A DNA stretch of 64,000 nucleotides from Protula sp. h YS-2021 (GCA_949752745.1 OX457024.1:111728104-111792103); one strand, 5' to 3'; counted from the first letter of the stretch, positions 38,561 through 51,479 are shown. Made by a program: numbers and translations. The notes: generated by a model from the letters alone, not told the origin.

Positions 38561-41264
38561 GCAGTGAGAAAGCTTAAAAAAAAGAGCTGTTGTTGCCTGT
38601 ATATATCGTGATGGAGAGAGCTCTGGGTTAAAAATGACGTCTCTTAAGGAAAAGGGTGCTCATTTCTTTTAATTGCTTCTACGGCAATCCATTAGTGAAG
38701 GTATGTGGGTTTAGAGAGTGAGAAAGCCGAAAAAAAGACGTGGTGTGATGGAGAGAGAGAGACAAAAATACAAAAAAACATGACTGTCTGGGTGTCCGTG
38801 TGTCTGGGTGTCCGTGTCTGGGTGTCCGTGTGTCTGGGTGTCCGTTTGTTCGGTTGCCGTAGGTGTTAGAAGAGTGAGAAAGCTTTAAAGAAAGGATTGT
38901 TGCTTGTATATGGCCACAATGCATGGAGACCTCTCTGTGGTTAAAACACAGCATCCCTTAAGGAAAAGAGTGCTCATTTTTTTTAATTGCTGCTGCAATT
39001 GCTTGGTTAGAGAGTGAGAAAGCCAGAAAAAGACTGTTTGTTTGCCCCCAGCGACCGTGGTGTGATGGAGAGAGAGGTAAAAAAAAAGAGAAAAAAAAAG
39101 ACTGTCCGTTTGTCTGAGTGTCCGTTTGTCCGGGTAGTCCGTTTGTCCGGGTGTCCGTTTGTCCGACTGACCCATTACCAGTCTGGTCTGGCGTGTGTTT
39201 GGAGAGAGAAAGCTAAAAAAAAGAGTTGTTGTTGCCTGTATATACCGTAATGGAAAGAGAGCTCTGGGTTAAAAATGGTGTCTCTTAAGAGTGAGAAAGC
39301 CAGAAAAAGACTGTTTGTTTAGAGCGTGGGAAAGCCGAAAAAAAGAGTTGTTGTTGCCTATATATGCGTGGGAGAGAGAGAGTTCTCACGGTTAAAAATG
39401 GTGTCTCTGTCGCTGTTGCAATGGCTGTCATGTTTAAATGCTGCTACGGCAATCCATTAGCGTGAGAAAGCAGAAAGAAAGACTGTTCGTTTGTCCCCGG
39501 CCGCCGTGGTGTGATGGAGAGAGAGAGAGGCAAAAATTAAAAAAAAACATGACTGTCTGGGTGTCCGTGTGTCTGGGTGTCCGTGTCTGGGTGTCCGTGT
39601 GTCTGGGTGTCCGTTTGTTCGGTTGCCGTAGGTGTTAGAAGAGTGAGAAAGCTTTAAAGAAAGGATTGTTGCTTGTATATGGCCACAATGCATGGAGACC
39701 TCTCTGTGGTTAAAACACAGCATCCCTTAAGGAAAAGAGTGCTCATTTTTTTTAATTGCTTCTACGGCAATCCATTAGTGAAGGTATGTGGGTTTAGAGA
39801 GTGAGAAAGCCGAAAAAAAGACTGTTTCTTTGCCCCTCAGACGCCGTGGTGTGATGGAGAGAGAGAGACAAAAATACAAAAAAACATGACTGTCTGGGTG
39901 TCCGTGTGTCTGGGTGTCCGTGTCTGGGTGTCCGTGTGTCTGGGTGTCCGTTTGTTCGGTTGCCGTAGGTGTTAGAAGAGTGAGAAAGCTTTAAAGAAAG
40001 GATTGTTGCTTGTATATGGCCACAATGCATGGAGACCTCTCTGTGGTTAAAACACAGCATCCCTTAAGGAAAAGAGTGCTCATTTTTTTTTAATTGCTGC
40101 TGCAATGGCTTGGTTAGAGAGTGAGAAAGCCAGAAAAAGACTGTTTGTTTGCCCCCAGCTACCGTGGTGTGATGGAGAGAGAGGTAAAAAAAAAAAAAAA
40201 AAGAATGTCCGTTTGTCTGAGTGTCCGTTTGTCCGGGTAGTCCGTTTGTCCGGGTGTCCGTTTGTCCGACTGACCCATTACCAGTCTGGTCTGGCGTGTG
40301 TTTGGAGAGAGAAAGCTAAAAAAAAGAGTTGTTGTTGCCTGTATATACCGTAATGGAAAGAGAGCTCTGGGTTAAAAATGGTGTCTCTTAAGAGTGAGAA
40401 AGCCAGAAAAAGACTGTTTGTTTAGAGCGTGGGAAAGCCGAAAAAAAGAGTTGTTGTTGCCTATATATGCGTGGGAGAGAGAGAGTTCTCACGGTTAAAA
40501 ATGGTGTCTCTGTCGCTGTTGCAATGGCTGTCATGTTTAAATGCTGCTACGGCAATCCATTAGCGTGAGAAAGCAGAAAGAAAGACTGTTCGTTTGTCCC
40601 CGGCCGCCGTGGTGTGATGGAGAGAGAGAGAGGCAAAAATTAAAAAAAAACATGACTGTCTGGGTGTCCGTGTGTCTGGGTGTCCGTGTCTGGGTGTCCG
40701 TGTGTCTGGGTGTCCGTTTGTTCGGTTGCCGTAGGTGTTAGAAGAGTGAGAAAGCTTTAAAGAAAGGATTGTTGCTTGTATATGGCCACAATGCATGGAG
40801 ACCTCTCTGTGGTTAAAACACAGCATCCCTTAAGGAAAAGAGTGCTCATTTTTTTTTAATTGCTGCTGCAATGGCTTGGTTAGAGAGTGAGAAAGCCAGA
40901 AAAAGACTGTTTGTTTGCCCCCAGCTACCGTGGTGTGATGGAGAGAGAGGTAAAAAAAAAAAAAAAAAGAATGTCCGTTTGTCTGAGTGTCCGTTTGTCC
41001 GGGTAGTCCGTTTGTCCGGGTGTCCGTTTGTCCGACTGACCCATTACCAGTCTGGTCTGGCGTGTGTTTGGAGAGAGAAAGCTAAAAAAAAGAGTTGTCA
41101 TTGCTTGTATACATAGAGTGACCTGTGGTGCGGCTGGCAAGTTGACTGGTGGTGGTGGTGGTGGTAATGGGGGGGGGGGGAGTGATCGGGTGCTCGGGTG
41201 CTCAAGTGCTCGGGTGCTCGAGTGCTTGGGTGCCATTTTGTTCGGGCGCCATTTTGTTCGGGCG
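38561..41264. repeat. Near-identical large repeats (about 0.77 and 0.3 kb units) in the right arm
   Basis: 39000-39770 recurs almost unchanged at about 40106-40870 (offset 1103), and a third partial copy starts near 40872 (offset 766). 38690-39000 recurs at about 39770-40100. Units contain GAGTGAGAAAGCC, GTGTGATGGAGAGAGAG and strings of GTCTGGGTGTCCGT. Small frames of 60-100 codons repeat with them and are not genes. The end has GGT, G-run and GGTGCTCGG repeats at 41140-41260. Confidence 0.88.
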
Positions 41265-41798
41265 CCAAAAAAAAAGGGGTGATTTTTTACCCCTTTTTCA
41301 TACCCCCTTTTTTGACTTTATAGGTGAGCTCTAACCATGTAGCTATGAGTTTCTATTTATAAAATGGAGAACTTGTACGTTTGGGGAGGTGTCTCATCTG
41401 TCCGTCTGCCGTTGGATGGTTGTTTGAATGGCCGCCCGTTTGAATGGTCGTTTGAATGGCCGCCCGTTTGAATGGCCGCCCACTCTCCATATTACGTCAT
41501 TATGACGTTCATATGACCTCCATATGACCTCCATATGATCTCCATATGATCTCCATATGATCTCCATATGATCTCCATATCACGTCAATAACACGTCCAT
41601 ATGACGTCAATATGACGTCATATGGCAACCATATAGTAACCATATGACAACCATATGGCAACCATATGACAACCATATGACGTCAATATGACGTCAATAT
41701 GACGTCACTGTTTTCGGAACCCCATGGGGCTCCAAAAACACCTCCTGACGTCATTATAACGTCACTTCCTGTTTTTTGAACCCCACTTTTACCCTACT
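41265..41798 (-). repeat. Right terminal inverted repeat
   Basis: Inverse of the left TIR. It is slightly longer because of extra ACCATATGACA units near 41620-41690. Confidence 0.93.
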
Positions 41799-41804
41799 TA
41801 TATA
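41799..41804. repeat. Right target-site duplication TATATA
   Basis: Matches the hexamer abutting the left end. The low-complexity TATATA alone would be weak evidence, but it abuts exact TIR ends on both sides. Confidence 0.9.
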
Positions 41805-42200
41805 CCTTCCATATGAAACCCAGCGCTCCCTCCCCCACCAGTTGCCGGGATATTTTCCTCCCAAGTGCCCCCCATCCCCATGACCCCGGGTTATTTACCT
41901 CCCACCCATCCTTACCTTTTCCCTCCATTCAACGCCATACTCACCAAGCGAGCAGACGTGACCTAGAATAGAGACATATCTTTGTCTTGCCGCTCTAACA
42001 TATACTTGATTTCTCTAGAGAAATACACAGACAGGGAATTTGTATAAACAGTATGTAAAAGGAAACCAATGTTTGTTGGTTTCAGGAGATTTCCGGTGCT
42101 GTGCAACTACGTTCTTTCATTCAGGATTGTGGAGTCGGTTTTTAGGGTTATCCATGTTATTGCTACGAGCTTTTTGTGTCAAGCTGTAAACTAGAGTGAA
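41805..42200. other. Right flank of the element, no gene
   Basis: C-rich start, then AT-rich sequence. No coding signal. Confidence 0.5.
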
Positions 42201-42663
42201 CTGTGCCCATATTCAGTAACGGAGCTCAAACTCAAACCCGTGGTCGAACTCAAAATGCGGCTTCACTTATTCAATAAGCGAAACTTAGGCTCAGAATGAG
42301 TCTAGACTCAGCTTGTGTGTTCAATAATTTAGCCCAAACTCATACTCCGATTGATTCTGAAATGTGTATTTTAAACTCACTTGAGTATTAATTTGCTCAA
42401 AATATGAGTTTTAAGCTTTTCAGCGTCGAAACTCCACTTCACACTAGGCCCTTTCTGTGGACAGCAGGAAAAATGTTTGCGTGACCTAAATGAAGTACTT
42501 TGAACATATTATTACGGTGAGAAAAAAGTTTATGAGCTGTCTTTTTTTTTGTCTTTACTTGTCTAGAATCGTTTTGAGCTGAAGTTTTACTATTGCGTGT
42601 CTGAAGATCATAGTTAGTTCAAATTTTGAGTTTGAGCCACATTATTGAATACGGAAACAGGCT
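42201..42663. mobile_element. MITE-like element with about 36-bp inverted ends
   Basis: Left end CTGTGCCCATATTCAGTAAC...GAGCTCAAACTCAAA pairs with the right end TTTGAGTTTGAGCCACATTA...CGGAAACAG in inverse. 463 bp, no coding capacity. Confidence 0.5.
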
Positions 42664-43088
42664 ACAACCTTTCAACAACCTGTACCTTTCAACCAGTGTC
42701 TTGAAATTAAGTTAAGCCAAATAAGATAGTCCATAATTCATAACGGTATATAATTTGTTACAGTTCTTTTGTTGGTTCTGACAAAACTCAGCTTTTACGT
42801 TTGCCAAGTCAAGTCACTCAAAGATGTCCGTAGATTGGGTTTAATTTTTGTGTCAAAGAGTATAGTTGTAAGTATCAAAAATATGTTTCTAGCATGTGAC
42901 ACAGGTTTAAGCATAGTTGTGTATCGATCATTTCGTGTTAGTTCAGTTTTCGTCCGTGTAACCAGACGAATGACTGAATGTGACCAGTGTGACGTATGTG
43001 TGACGTAGTCGAGACTTATTGAGTGTTGAAACAGAAAACAACGAATAAAGCCTGAATTTATCTCGTTTTTTGCCTCTGTTCTCAACAG

Positions 43089-43163
43089 TCGAATACTCGA
43101 GCTCTATCGACCCCAATAAAGGCGGAGTGCAGGTTTTTCGTATCTGTCCAAACACGAATGTCG
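43089..43163 (+). other. Exon-like segment, unrecognised
   Basis: Flanked by CTCAACAG and GTAATG, with an open frame of 25 codons. A second exon-like segment at 43258-43314 (GTTGCAG ... GTGAGT) encodes YPVYTFTGTQYDVFHTESA. Only one frame of the first joins the second in phase. They could be small exons of an unknown gene or chance. Confidence 0.25.
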
Positions 43164-43384
43164 GTAATGCTATATTTTAACTTTTCTTGTGCAACTATCA
43201 TCTGTAATCATTTAGACATTTATTATTTAGACTGGTTAGCGAAGTTTTCTGTTGCAGTACCCAGTATACACCTTCACTGGTACGCAATATGACGTTTTCC
43301 ATACTGAAAGTGCGGTGAGTACTTCTGTGCGTATTGCTCTTCATGTGTACTGGGAAAATACTACTACTTCCTTTACAAGCTCAC

Positions 43385-43650
43385 CGTAAAACATTAAATA
43401 AACATCAGTAAACCGATGTTCTCGAAAGGTATACATTATTTCGCTATTAGGTAATGCACTCACAATGTAGGACAATCCAAAGAAGAAAAACGTGATGAGG
43501 TTCAACAAAGCAAGTGAACTAGAAGTAAAAACAAATGGCGGATCCATACGGGCTAGTAGATGAGTGTACACACTTACGGCCGATGGTAAAATCAACACAA
43601 CAGCAAACGCGAAAATTAGAATAGCTCTTTCATCGACAGCATGCAACAGC
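43385..43650 (-). CDS. Hydrophobic exon with two membrane segments, unrecognised
   Basis: Acceptor TTTCTTGTAG and donor GTGAGC bound an 88-codon frame with AILIFAFAVVLILPSAVSVY and SSLALLNLITFFFFGLSYIV. The layout resembles the sixth and seventh helices of a rhodopsin-like receptor, without a clear NPxxY. Partner exons were not found. Confidence 0.3.
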
Positions 43651-43749
43651 CTACAAGAAATTCAAGGTCAATCTTTTCCGTTCAGTCGTAATATCGGTAT
43701 TGTTACATGACTGCCCCGGTGGTGATGGCAATTAGATGGCTGTTAAATA

Positions 43750-44010
43750 AGGCAGCCTTCAACATTATGTGGCAAAGCCATACCAGAAACGAGCGACAGA
43801 TATGCCAAAAATCACCTCCAAAATAAGACAAAGGTGCCTAGAGCTAGCGGGTCATTGTGACAATAACCCCAAAGAGGTAAGCATCCAACCTGGTCTTATG
43901 GTTCCCAAGTCACGGAAAGCGCAACATAGGAGACTCAGCCCTTACGTATATAAAGAAAGTGATGGAGGAATCTGACGTCGAAGCGAGGGATGTAGGGACG
44001 GTAATGATTT
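43750..44010 (+). mobile_element. Degraded LINE 3' end
   Basis: The frame 43769-43975 contains PKITSKIRQRCLELAGHCDN, resembling the conserved C-terminal end of RTE/CR1-like reverse transcriptase proteins (I..R.LR.AGHC). It ends in a premature stop and has no upstream RT domain. Confidence 0.4.
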
Positions 44011-44299
44011 TTAGAAGTCTGGTGATCGTAGGTATGTAGGTAGTTAATGATTGATAATGCCACACACTGAAACATTTATGACAGCTTATTATTAGACCAC
44101 TTATGAACACTTGTTATTATTATGAACACTTTATGTACAGGTATTACGATAAGGATGAGTGTGAGCTGCAGTGATTATAGCGTTGGTTGAGCACTCAGAA
44201 AGGTTTAAGGGTCAAATCAGGCATATGTTTAGCAGGAGGTTTGACCTTTGCTCTGGTTGCTTCGGCTACATGAATACAACTAGTTAGATCAAGGGGGTT

Positions 44300-44470
44300 A
44301 CGGCCAGCTCAGTTGGCTTAGTAATCTCAAGGAAACGGGTTGGAATCTAGGCTCGGTCATGAAAGCAAAAGGGATTCTTTCACTCCAATTGCCTCAGTTA
44401 AGCGAAAAAGTGAGTTGGATCACCTTTCGCAAAATTCAAAATCAACGCCCATTTAGTTTCGCGGCCATCA
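44300..44470 (+). mobile_element. tRNA-like SINE fragment
   Basis: GGCCAGCTCAGTTGGCTTAG resembles a box A region, and CGGGTTGGAATCTAGGC resembles a degenerate box B. It is weak and diverged. Confidence 0.3.
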
Positions 44471-46490
44471 CATAAAAGAAACGGCTGACATGGGATTTGG
44501 TGAGGAGAGGGAAAATTGCTTAGTAAGTTGTCTATGCGTCCTGTCCTGTTTTATAGCAATGTGTAATAATAGGAATACATCATGCAATTTCCTCTCTTTC
44601 TGGTGAGATACAGTGGATTTATATTAATTTGATTGACACTTGGATACAGAGTCAAGAAGAGAGTGAAACCAGACCTCTGTACTTCCTTCATAAATTAGTC
44701 TCGGGCGTTACTCTGGCTGCTTGTTATATAAGATATAGTGTACGGTAACTGTCACCTATTGCCACACTAAATATCTCTTATGCAAAAGCGTTTGCATTCT
44801 CAGATTAGACCGTTAATTTAGGACTGCTTCTGTTTATCTTAGCTGTAATTAGATAAACAAATTTATATCTTTGTTACTGTTTCAGTAACTGTGTTAGTTG
44901 GATAAGACTTGGTCACAGGAGTGATATATTTTCCCGTATATCAGGAAGTTTTAATACACACCACTTCTTGTTTCGTCACAACGATATCCATGCAAACATC
45001 TAACGCTGGACACGTTTTGAGTTACTTTGTAGAATAAATGAAAACACCTTGAGAAAGTTACAAAGCCAATGTGTCTACATTTTAAAGTTTTTGTCACACG
45101 TTTGCTGATCATTTTTTATTGACTTGACTTCCTATCCAGAGACGACAATTACACTGCTACCAAGAAGGAGCCGTGGAGACCAACATATAACTCCTCACAC
45201 CTTTAATTTATTAGAATACGCTTTGTTTTAATGTATATCCGTATATTTTTATTAAGCCTTGTCTGATATTTTTCACATTTCGTCTTATTATTTGTGATTT
45301 AAAAGTGCCTAAACTGGAGAGTAACTTAAGTAATTTACAGTTTTATGTTGTGATTAAAAATGTAAATTATATTTTCCTAAAATAAAGGTGGTATTATTAA
45401 ATAATGAATGGGAATATTCTAAATGATATTTGGTATTGTTTTTATTGGTAATGAGCTATAACGAGTAATAGTCACAAACATCAATTAATTAATAAGCACA
45501 TTGCTGATATAATTAATACAACATTGTCACATACAATGTCCCCCACCCCGCCCCACTCCCCCACACCTCCCCCACCCCGCCCGTCCAAATCAATGTCTAA
45601 TTAATTATTTAATTTATGGTTAGAGTGCCATAAGTAAAGAAATGGTAGTGAAACGAAAGGTGCTTTTTACGTATTGCACCCAGCTAAACACGTTCAGCAC
45701 ACTTGATTTCCTGTCACTCTTGTTGTATTAGCTATTTTGCTGTTCAATGGCAGTTTTGAGCCTGAAATACACCCTCTCAACCGCAAAAAGTTAAAATCAT
45801 CGTTAATCCAAACAGTAATCCATAAATTGTCCCTTATTCGATTTGTTGTGCGAAAGCAATAGTAGATAAAAGTGTGATGGCAAATTCTAGCAAAGACTCT
45901 TGATTTTCAAGTCTCTTTCTGTATTTACTTGTGCCTCTTTTTGTATTGATACTAACCAAGTTTAACTCAAATCATGTGTGATTACTCCATTGCTGCTTAA
46001 TATTGATATCAATCTCATAGCGTCGAAAACCATTGAAACGTCAGGTTATGATCTTACAAGGAACGTGTAATCAAGACATATGCTCATCTCAAATACGAGG
46101 TGAGTCAAATCATGCCTCAAATCTGAAATTCTTTTTCAATTATCAAACGTTTAGAGAGTGACATAATGCAGTCAGTTAGAGGTATAGTTCTTTTAAAACT
46201 CTTTTGCCAATATTTTGTGTGCCATTTTCATACCATCTCTGTTCCCGGTTCTAGGAGAGTCAAACCCACTTCAGATCTTCAAATGGTCGTGTTTTTATTA
46301 ATTATCTTTTACTAACACGGATATAATATAAGTGGGGACAGGGAGAGTTTCTTTAAATTGTCTTTAAAATACTCTTGGTACAATTGATAAAACTAGAATT
46401 TATAGGCAAAAGAAAATTTAAATATGGCGGGTTTCGGTCAATATATACTTTCCTATACTTCCCTCTTTACCATGTAGTATTCCTATTATA
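44471..46490. other. No gene seen
   Basis: AT-rich DNA with a short C-rich tract at 45540-45590. Confidence 0.5.
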
Positions 46491-46510
46491 GTGTCATTCA
46501 ATAACATAAT

Positions 46511-46725
46511 GCCATTCAATTATGCAATGTCATTCAGTTATGCAGTGTCATTCAGTTATGCAGTGTCATTCAGTTATGCAGTGCCATTCAGTTATGCAAT
46601 GTCTTCAGTTATGCAGTTTCATTCAGTTATTGCAGTGTCATTCAGTTATGCAGTGTCATTCAGTTATGCAGTGCCATTCAGTTATGCAGTGCCATTCAGT
46701 TATACAGTGTCATTCAGTTATATAG
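46511..46725. repeat. 18-bp tandem repeat
   Basis: About 12 copies of GTCATTCAGTTATGCAGT, with GCC for GTC in some. Confidence 0.92.
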
Positions 46726-46814
46726 TTAGCAATCAAGATCCAGTTATAAGTTCGTAAATAAGCAGCAGTTAACACAGCATATGGTCATATGAAGATATTT
46801 AATGAGTCCCTCAC

Positions 46815-46978
46815 CTCTCCGCTTTAGGGTAATGGGATTCATCATGCTTTTTGCTCCTCGCACTAAATGTCGTAACTCAATCATCATGAATGGTGCAGGA
46901 ATTGATAACAGTAAGACAAGCAACAAAATGGCCGGAGTTTTCGGTTCTGGCTTGGCAAGAACATGTCGCATCATTTTT
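46815..46978 (-). CDS. Hydrophobic exon, possible relative of 43385-43650
   Basis: Acceptor AACCATCAG and donor GTGAGG bound a 54-codon frame with KTPAILLLVLLLSIPAPFMM followed by a basic segment. The hydrophobic stretch resembles AILIFAFAVVLILP in the 43 kb exon, so the two may be fragments of related membrane-protein genes. Unrecognised. Confidence 0.25.
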
Positions 46979-46999
46979 CTGATGGTTAAGGCCAGTTAG

Positions 47000-49900
47000 A
47001 GGTTAGAGAGAGCTCAATCTGCCATTCAAACAAAGACCTGAAGGGCAATTTATATGGAAATTTTGCTTCGTTATTAATATTTAAAATTAATATCCAGAGC
47101 ACACTATAAAAAAAGGCATGTGCCTGCCAGTATTATAGTGGATATCATTTTTTGCGAGCAATTATTTGATGCTTGTGCAATGAAGCAGCCAATCGTACAA
47201 CTAAATAAAGTGATTCGGAATTTGCAAAAAAGAATAAGGCGATTCAAATTAATGAACAGGGGAATACATGGCATTATTATTTCGTTATTTTTCCATGCCA
47301 GTATTGCACACTGTCTGACGTAATAATGCGTTGTTATTGTTCTCTCCCATTAAGCAATGAATTCATGGATCTGAAAGAAATATAAGGTTTTGGATTCAAA
47401 TGGATAATAGTAAACTTTATCTGAATGGCTCACAATTACTTTGATGAACATTTGGAAATATGTTAAGAGTAAGGAAAAAAGGTCTTTTATACGATATGAT
47501 ATATTTAAAAGAAATGCCATAGAGAAATGCAAAAAAAAATGAAGAAATGTAGAGAGAAACGGAGAATTTATGAGATAGAGGAACAGCTAAGCGAGATGGA
47601 GCATACATTTGATGACGTCTGTTCTGCTCTTGACGTAAGTCTAGTTTTTATAGCCTTCTTTATAGTTATTGAGGGTGCCGAGGATGTGTATATTATTTCA
47701 CTAAAAACTGTCACCAAGGTAAGTGTGCAGCTTGCACATTTAATGAACTACTTCTCGAACGCAAGTAACTGTTAGTTACTGAATAACATTGTCATTATTG
47801 ATGAGATAAGTTCCTAGCAAACAGACTACATTCGTAACCTCAGTCACCTGATTTCCTTTGCTAAGCATATTGTTTGCCAAGTTAAATATACAGAGCGTTC
47901 TCTAACTACGATAATAAAACCACATGAGCGTTTGGGTTGATTAAAAGACCTCCCCCTTCAATACGTCGAAGCCTGGGACACTATAAACACCCAAGCTTTA
48001 TATTAATTGAATGTAATCTTGTACAATTACTATCTCTTTTGTAAATTACGCAATTTGTAGCTATAAATCAGTAATTCATTAATCAGAATTTCTGCACGTC
48101 TCTGTGATATTTTCTGACGTTTCAGTTATATTTTTATTACGATATTACGTAAATATTTTCAGTACTGCCAGCGTTATGTTTTCTTATGGCGGTATACTCG
48201 TCCAAAAAATAAAAAACCTACATGCTGTAATTTTTTTCTCGCGATCATTAAAATGGCCTCGCGACAATTTCTACTGTATCGCAGTGCACATATTTTACAT
48301 ATTTTAGTTACTATTTATTCGCAGTCTTTTACTTCGTCATAATTTTTCGCTAAATATAATTAAGTCTATCTTTTAAGAGCGTCTGTGAACATGCGTTTTA
48401 TCACGAGTTTGATTGTTGAATATCACATCTTTTCGAATAGATTTTTTTAACACGAATCAATTAATTAAGTGGGGAGTAAAATTAATGCATGTCAATGTAA
48501 ATTCTGTGATTTATTTTCAAAAAAATAAAAACCACTTGCAGAAATTAGTAGCGATCCGGAAAATATAAAAAGTGGTTCAAGAAAGAATTAAATATTTTCT
48601 GGTCTATTAATTGTACATATATACCAAAGCGATGGAAAGTAACTGTTGGAGCACAAACCTCGTGGGATTTTTGTATAATTATACGGCCATATTTTCTATA
48701 CTTGAAGATATACTTTAAGTTATAAGACTATTTGCTTGTCTTATGTACTAGAAAATTACCACTGCACAGTCCTTTGTACAATTAATCATGAAATAAATAG
48801 GGCTATCCCTTATAGAAAAAGAGAAGAAAAACAAAACATTTCAAAATATATGACAAACATCTGATGTTCACTGCCAGGAGTTTGCTTGGACTAAAGTAGG
48901 TCGGACAAATTAGAATGAAAAGAAGGTGGGTCACGAATACTCATTCAACAGTATTTCTTTAAATATAAGCACTGTGTTCTTTTAAAACGGCAAGGCTACT
49001 AAACGGCGATGTGTTGGGGTGGGAGTGGGGCGAGGTGGGGGAGACGGGGCAGGAGGGAGGGTGATAGAATTCGGCGCTTTGTGGCATTGTTAAATGAGTG
49101 CAGCAAAAAACATAGAGAGTCTGATAGATAGACAGACAGCGGAAGAACGCCAGATTATAAGAGAAAGAATATCAGTAAGAGGAAGTATAAACTGCGGGTG
49201 TCTATGGAATGAAAGACAGGTCATTGTAAATACTGGAACTGCATGGAATGCGTGGAAGTAATGCTTGATAAATAAAGTACGAGATGTAAATGTAAAGCGA
49301 GGAGAATCGTGCAAAATATGTACCTAAACCGTGCTAAGAATAATATGCAATTAAGGGTCATTAAGTGTAAACAACCGAATCCTTGGAAGTGTTTCAAAGA
49401 AGTGTTTGATAATTCAGAAAGTAGGTACGGGTAAGGAGATTGCAACTTCCACAGAAAAAATCGAGGAAATCCGTTAAAGTATTGCTGTTAACGGAATAAA
49501 ATATACACCCTTGCTGTTACGCCGTTTTTCTTGAACACAACCGTAGTCTAAAATTTGTACAAACCTTTCTCTAAAGAAATTCAGTGAAAGCAAATAAATA
49601 CCCCTTTCCTTATAGTTTTGACAAAAAAGTATTAAAATTTTGCATGATGAACATGAAATGACACAATTGCTTGGATATTAAGCTAAACCAAACACTTCAA
49701 GTTTAAGCTAAGGATTGAAAAAATAAATATGATTAAAATGAAAATTAAGCATGAAGTGATTTTTTTACGATGTATGTTTATGTTCTGATCCGTAGCTTGG
49801 AATGAGAGACGAAAAACCTAAGAAGATTTTTACCAGTAATTGGCACTAACAGGGACTATTACTAATGTCCTTTTAAATTGTAATTGTTGATTGCGTAAGT

Positions 49901-50290
49901 AGCTTTTCTGTATAAACATCCTGCTTTGTGGCTATGGTTTATTTTTATTGGATATATTGTTTAAGCTAACACCAACTGTACTATATAAAACCGAAGTAAA
50001 ATTGTTTGCCAATTTGTCTTGGGTTTCCATATCGCATTACTAGGCAAAACACTTTTCTGAAGCCAGCAGTAAAACTGTCTTCTAATCAATGTGGTGTACT
50101 GGGTATTTTTGTGCCTTACTTGTTCTCTCTTAAGCCTGGAAACAAGAATGTTTTAGGTTGAGCTTTGGCGGGCGAAGTTTGGGACTGAAGTATAGGTATT
50201 ATCAGTGCTGAATTTTCCCTGAAATTCAATGTTATTAGTCTTGAAGTGTTCCTGTGGTGTTCGTGTTCGTGGGACAAAAGCCTCTCTTCT
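47000..50290. other. No supported gene
   Basis: AT-rich DNA. A short exon-like frame ending in GTAAGT at 47635 (EEQLSEMEHTFDDVCSALD) is noted but unsupported. A G-rich tract lies at 49015-49060. Confidence 0.45.
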
Positions 50291-51290
50291 ATTCAGATGT
50301 CCCTATGCTGAGTTGTCCTTGTGTTAGCGTGTCCTTGTGCTAGGGCCCTTGTGTTAGGGTGTTCCTATGCTGTGGTGTCCTTGTGCTGAGGTATCCCTGT
50401 TTTGGATTGCCCCTATGCTGGGGTTGCCCCCTGTGCTGAGATACCCTGTACTGGGATGTCCCTATGTTTTGGGTGTCACTGTGCTGAGGTGCCCCATGCT
50501 GGGGTGTCCCTGTGCTGGGGTGCCCCTCTTCTGAGGTGTCCCTGTACTGGGTTGTCCCTTTGCTGGGGTGCCCTATGCTGGGGTGTCCCTGTAATGGGGT
50601 GATCCCGGGTGTTGGGGTGCCCTATGCTGGGTGTCCCTGTACTGGGGTTTCTCTGTGCTGAAGTGTCCGTGTTCTGGGGTGTCCCTGCACTGGGGTTTCT
50701 CTGTGCTGAAGTGTCCGTGTTCTGTGGGGTCCCTGTGCTGGAATGTCACTGTGCGGGGATGTCCTTGTGTTGGGTGACCTGTGCTGAGATGTTCTTGTGC
50801 TGTGCTGAGATGCCCTTGTGCTGAGGCGTCCTTGTGCTGGGGTGTTCCTGTGATGAAGTGTCCTTGTGCCTTGATGTCCTTTTGATGAGGTGTCCCTGGT
50901 TTGGGGCGTCATTGTGCTGAGGTGTCTTTGTGCTAGGGTGGCCCTGTGCTAAGGTGTCCTTGTACTGGGATGTCCCTGTGTTTAAGTGTCCCTTTTCTAT
51001 GGCGTCACTGTGCTTAGGTGTCCCGGAGCTGGGCGTCCCTGGGCTGAGGTGTCCCTGTGCCAACGTGTCCCTTTACTGGGGTGTAACTGTACTGAGGTGT
51101 CCTTATGCTGAGGTGTCTCTGTGCTGTGGGGTCCTTGTACTGAGGCGTCCATGTGCTGAGGTGCCCTTGTGCTGAGGTTTCCCTGTGCTAGGATGTCCTG
51201 TGCTGAGGTATCCTTGTACTGAGGTGTTCCTGTGCGGGGATGTACCTGTGATGAGATGCCCTTGTGCTGCGGTGTCAATGTGGCTGAATT
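50290..51290. repeat. About 16-bp minisatellite, roughly 60 copies
   Basis: Units of CTGTGCTGAGGTGTCC and CTGTGCTGGGGTGTCC, period 15-18, diverged. Confidence 0.92.
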
Positions 51291-51479
51291 GCCCGCGGTG
51301 CCAAATGTTCCAAGGGGATTTGTGGTATTGGTACTAACGCGCTCGTCGCAGTGAGCTCTCCATGCTCCTGGCTCAGATATTCCTTTAGACCTAAATACAT
51401 GTCTCTCTGGCTTTAGAAATTCATGGGTTGAGGTGTCCATCGATGCAAAGTGTTACTGAGGTACATTGAAATGTATTTG

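Larger units (their letters stand above)
20838..41798. mobile_element. Maverick/Polinton (adintovirus-like) element, 20,961 bp
   Basis: Ends are inverse complements beginning AGTAGGGTAAAAGTGGGG. The 6-bp target duplication TATATA sits at 20832-20837 and 41799-41804. The element encodes the diagnostic set: protein-primed DNA polymerase B, retroviral-type integrase with chromodomain, FtsK/HerA packaging ATPase, adenain-type protease, and major and minor capsid proteins. Early or accessory genes lie in both arms with TATA boxes, and the late cluster is on the minus strand. Breaks in at least five genes indicate a decaying endogenous copy. Mavericks/Polintons replicate by protein-primed synthesis and integrate through DDE chemistry with a 6-bp duplication, which the structure fits. 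Confidence 0.97.

Noticed and set aside
38679..41116. Families of 60-100 codon frames repeated in the right arm
   Set aside because: They recur only because the DNA repeats. Content is low-complexity, such as HPDTRTPRHGHPDTRTP.
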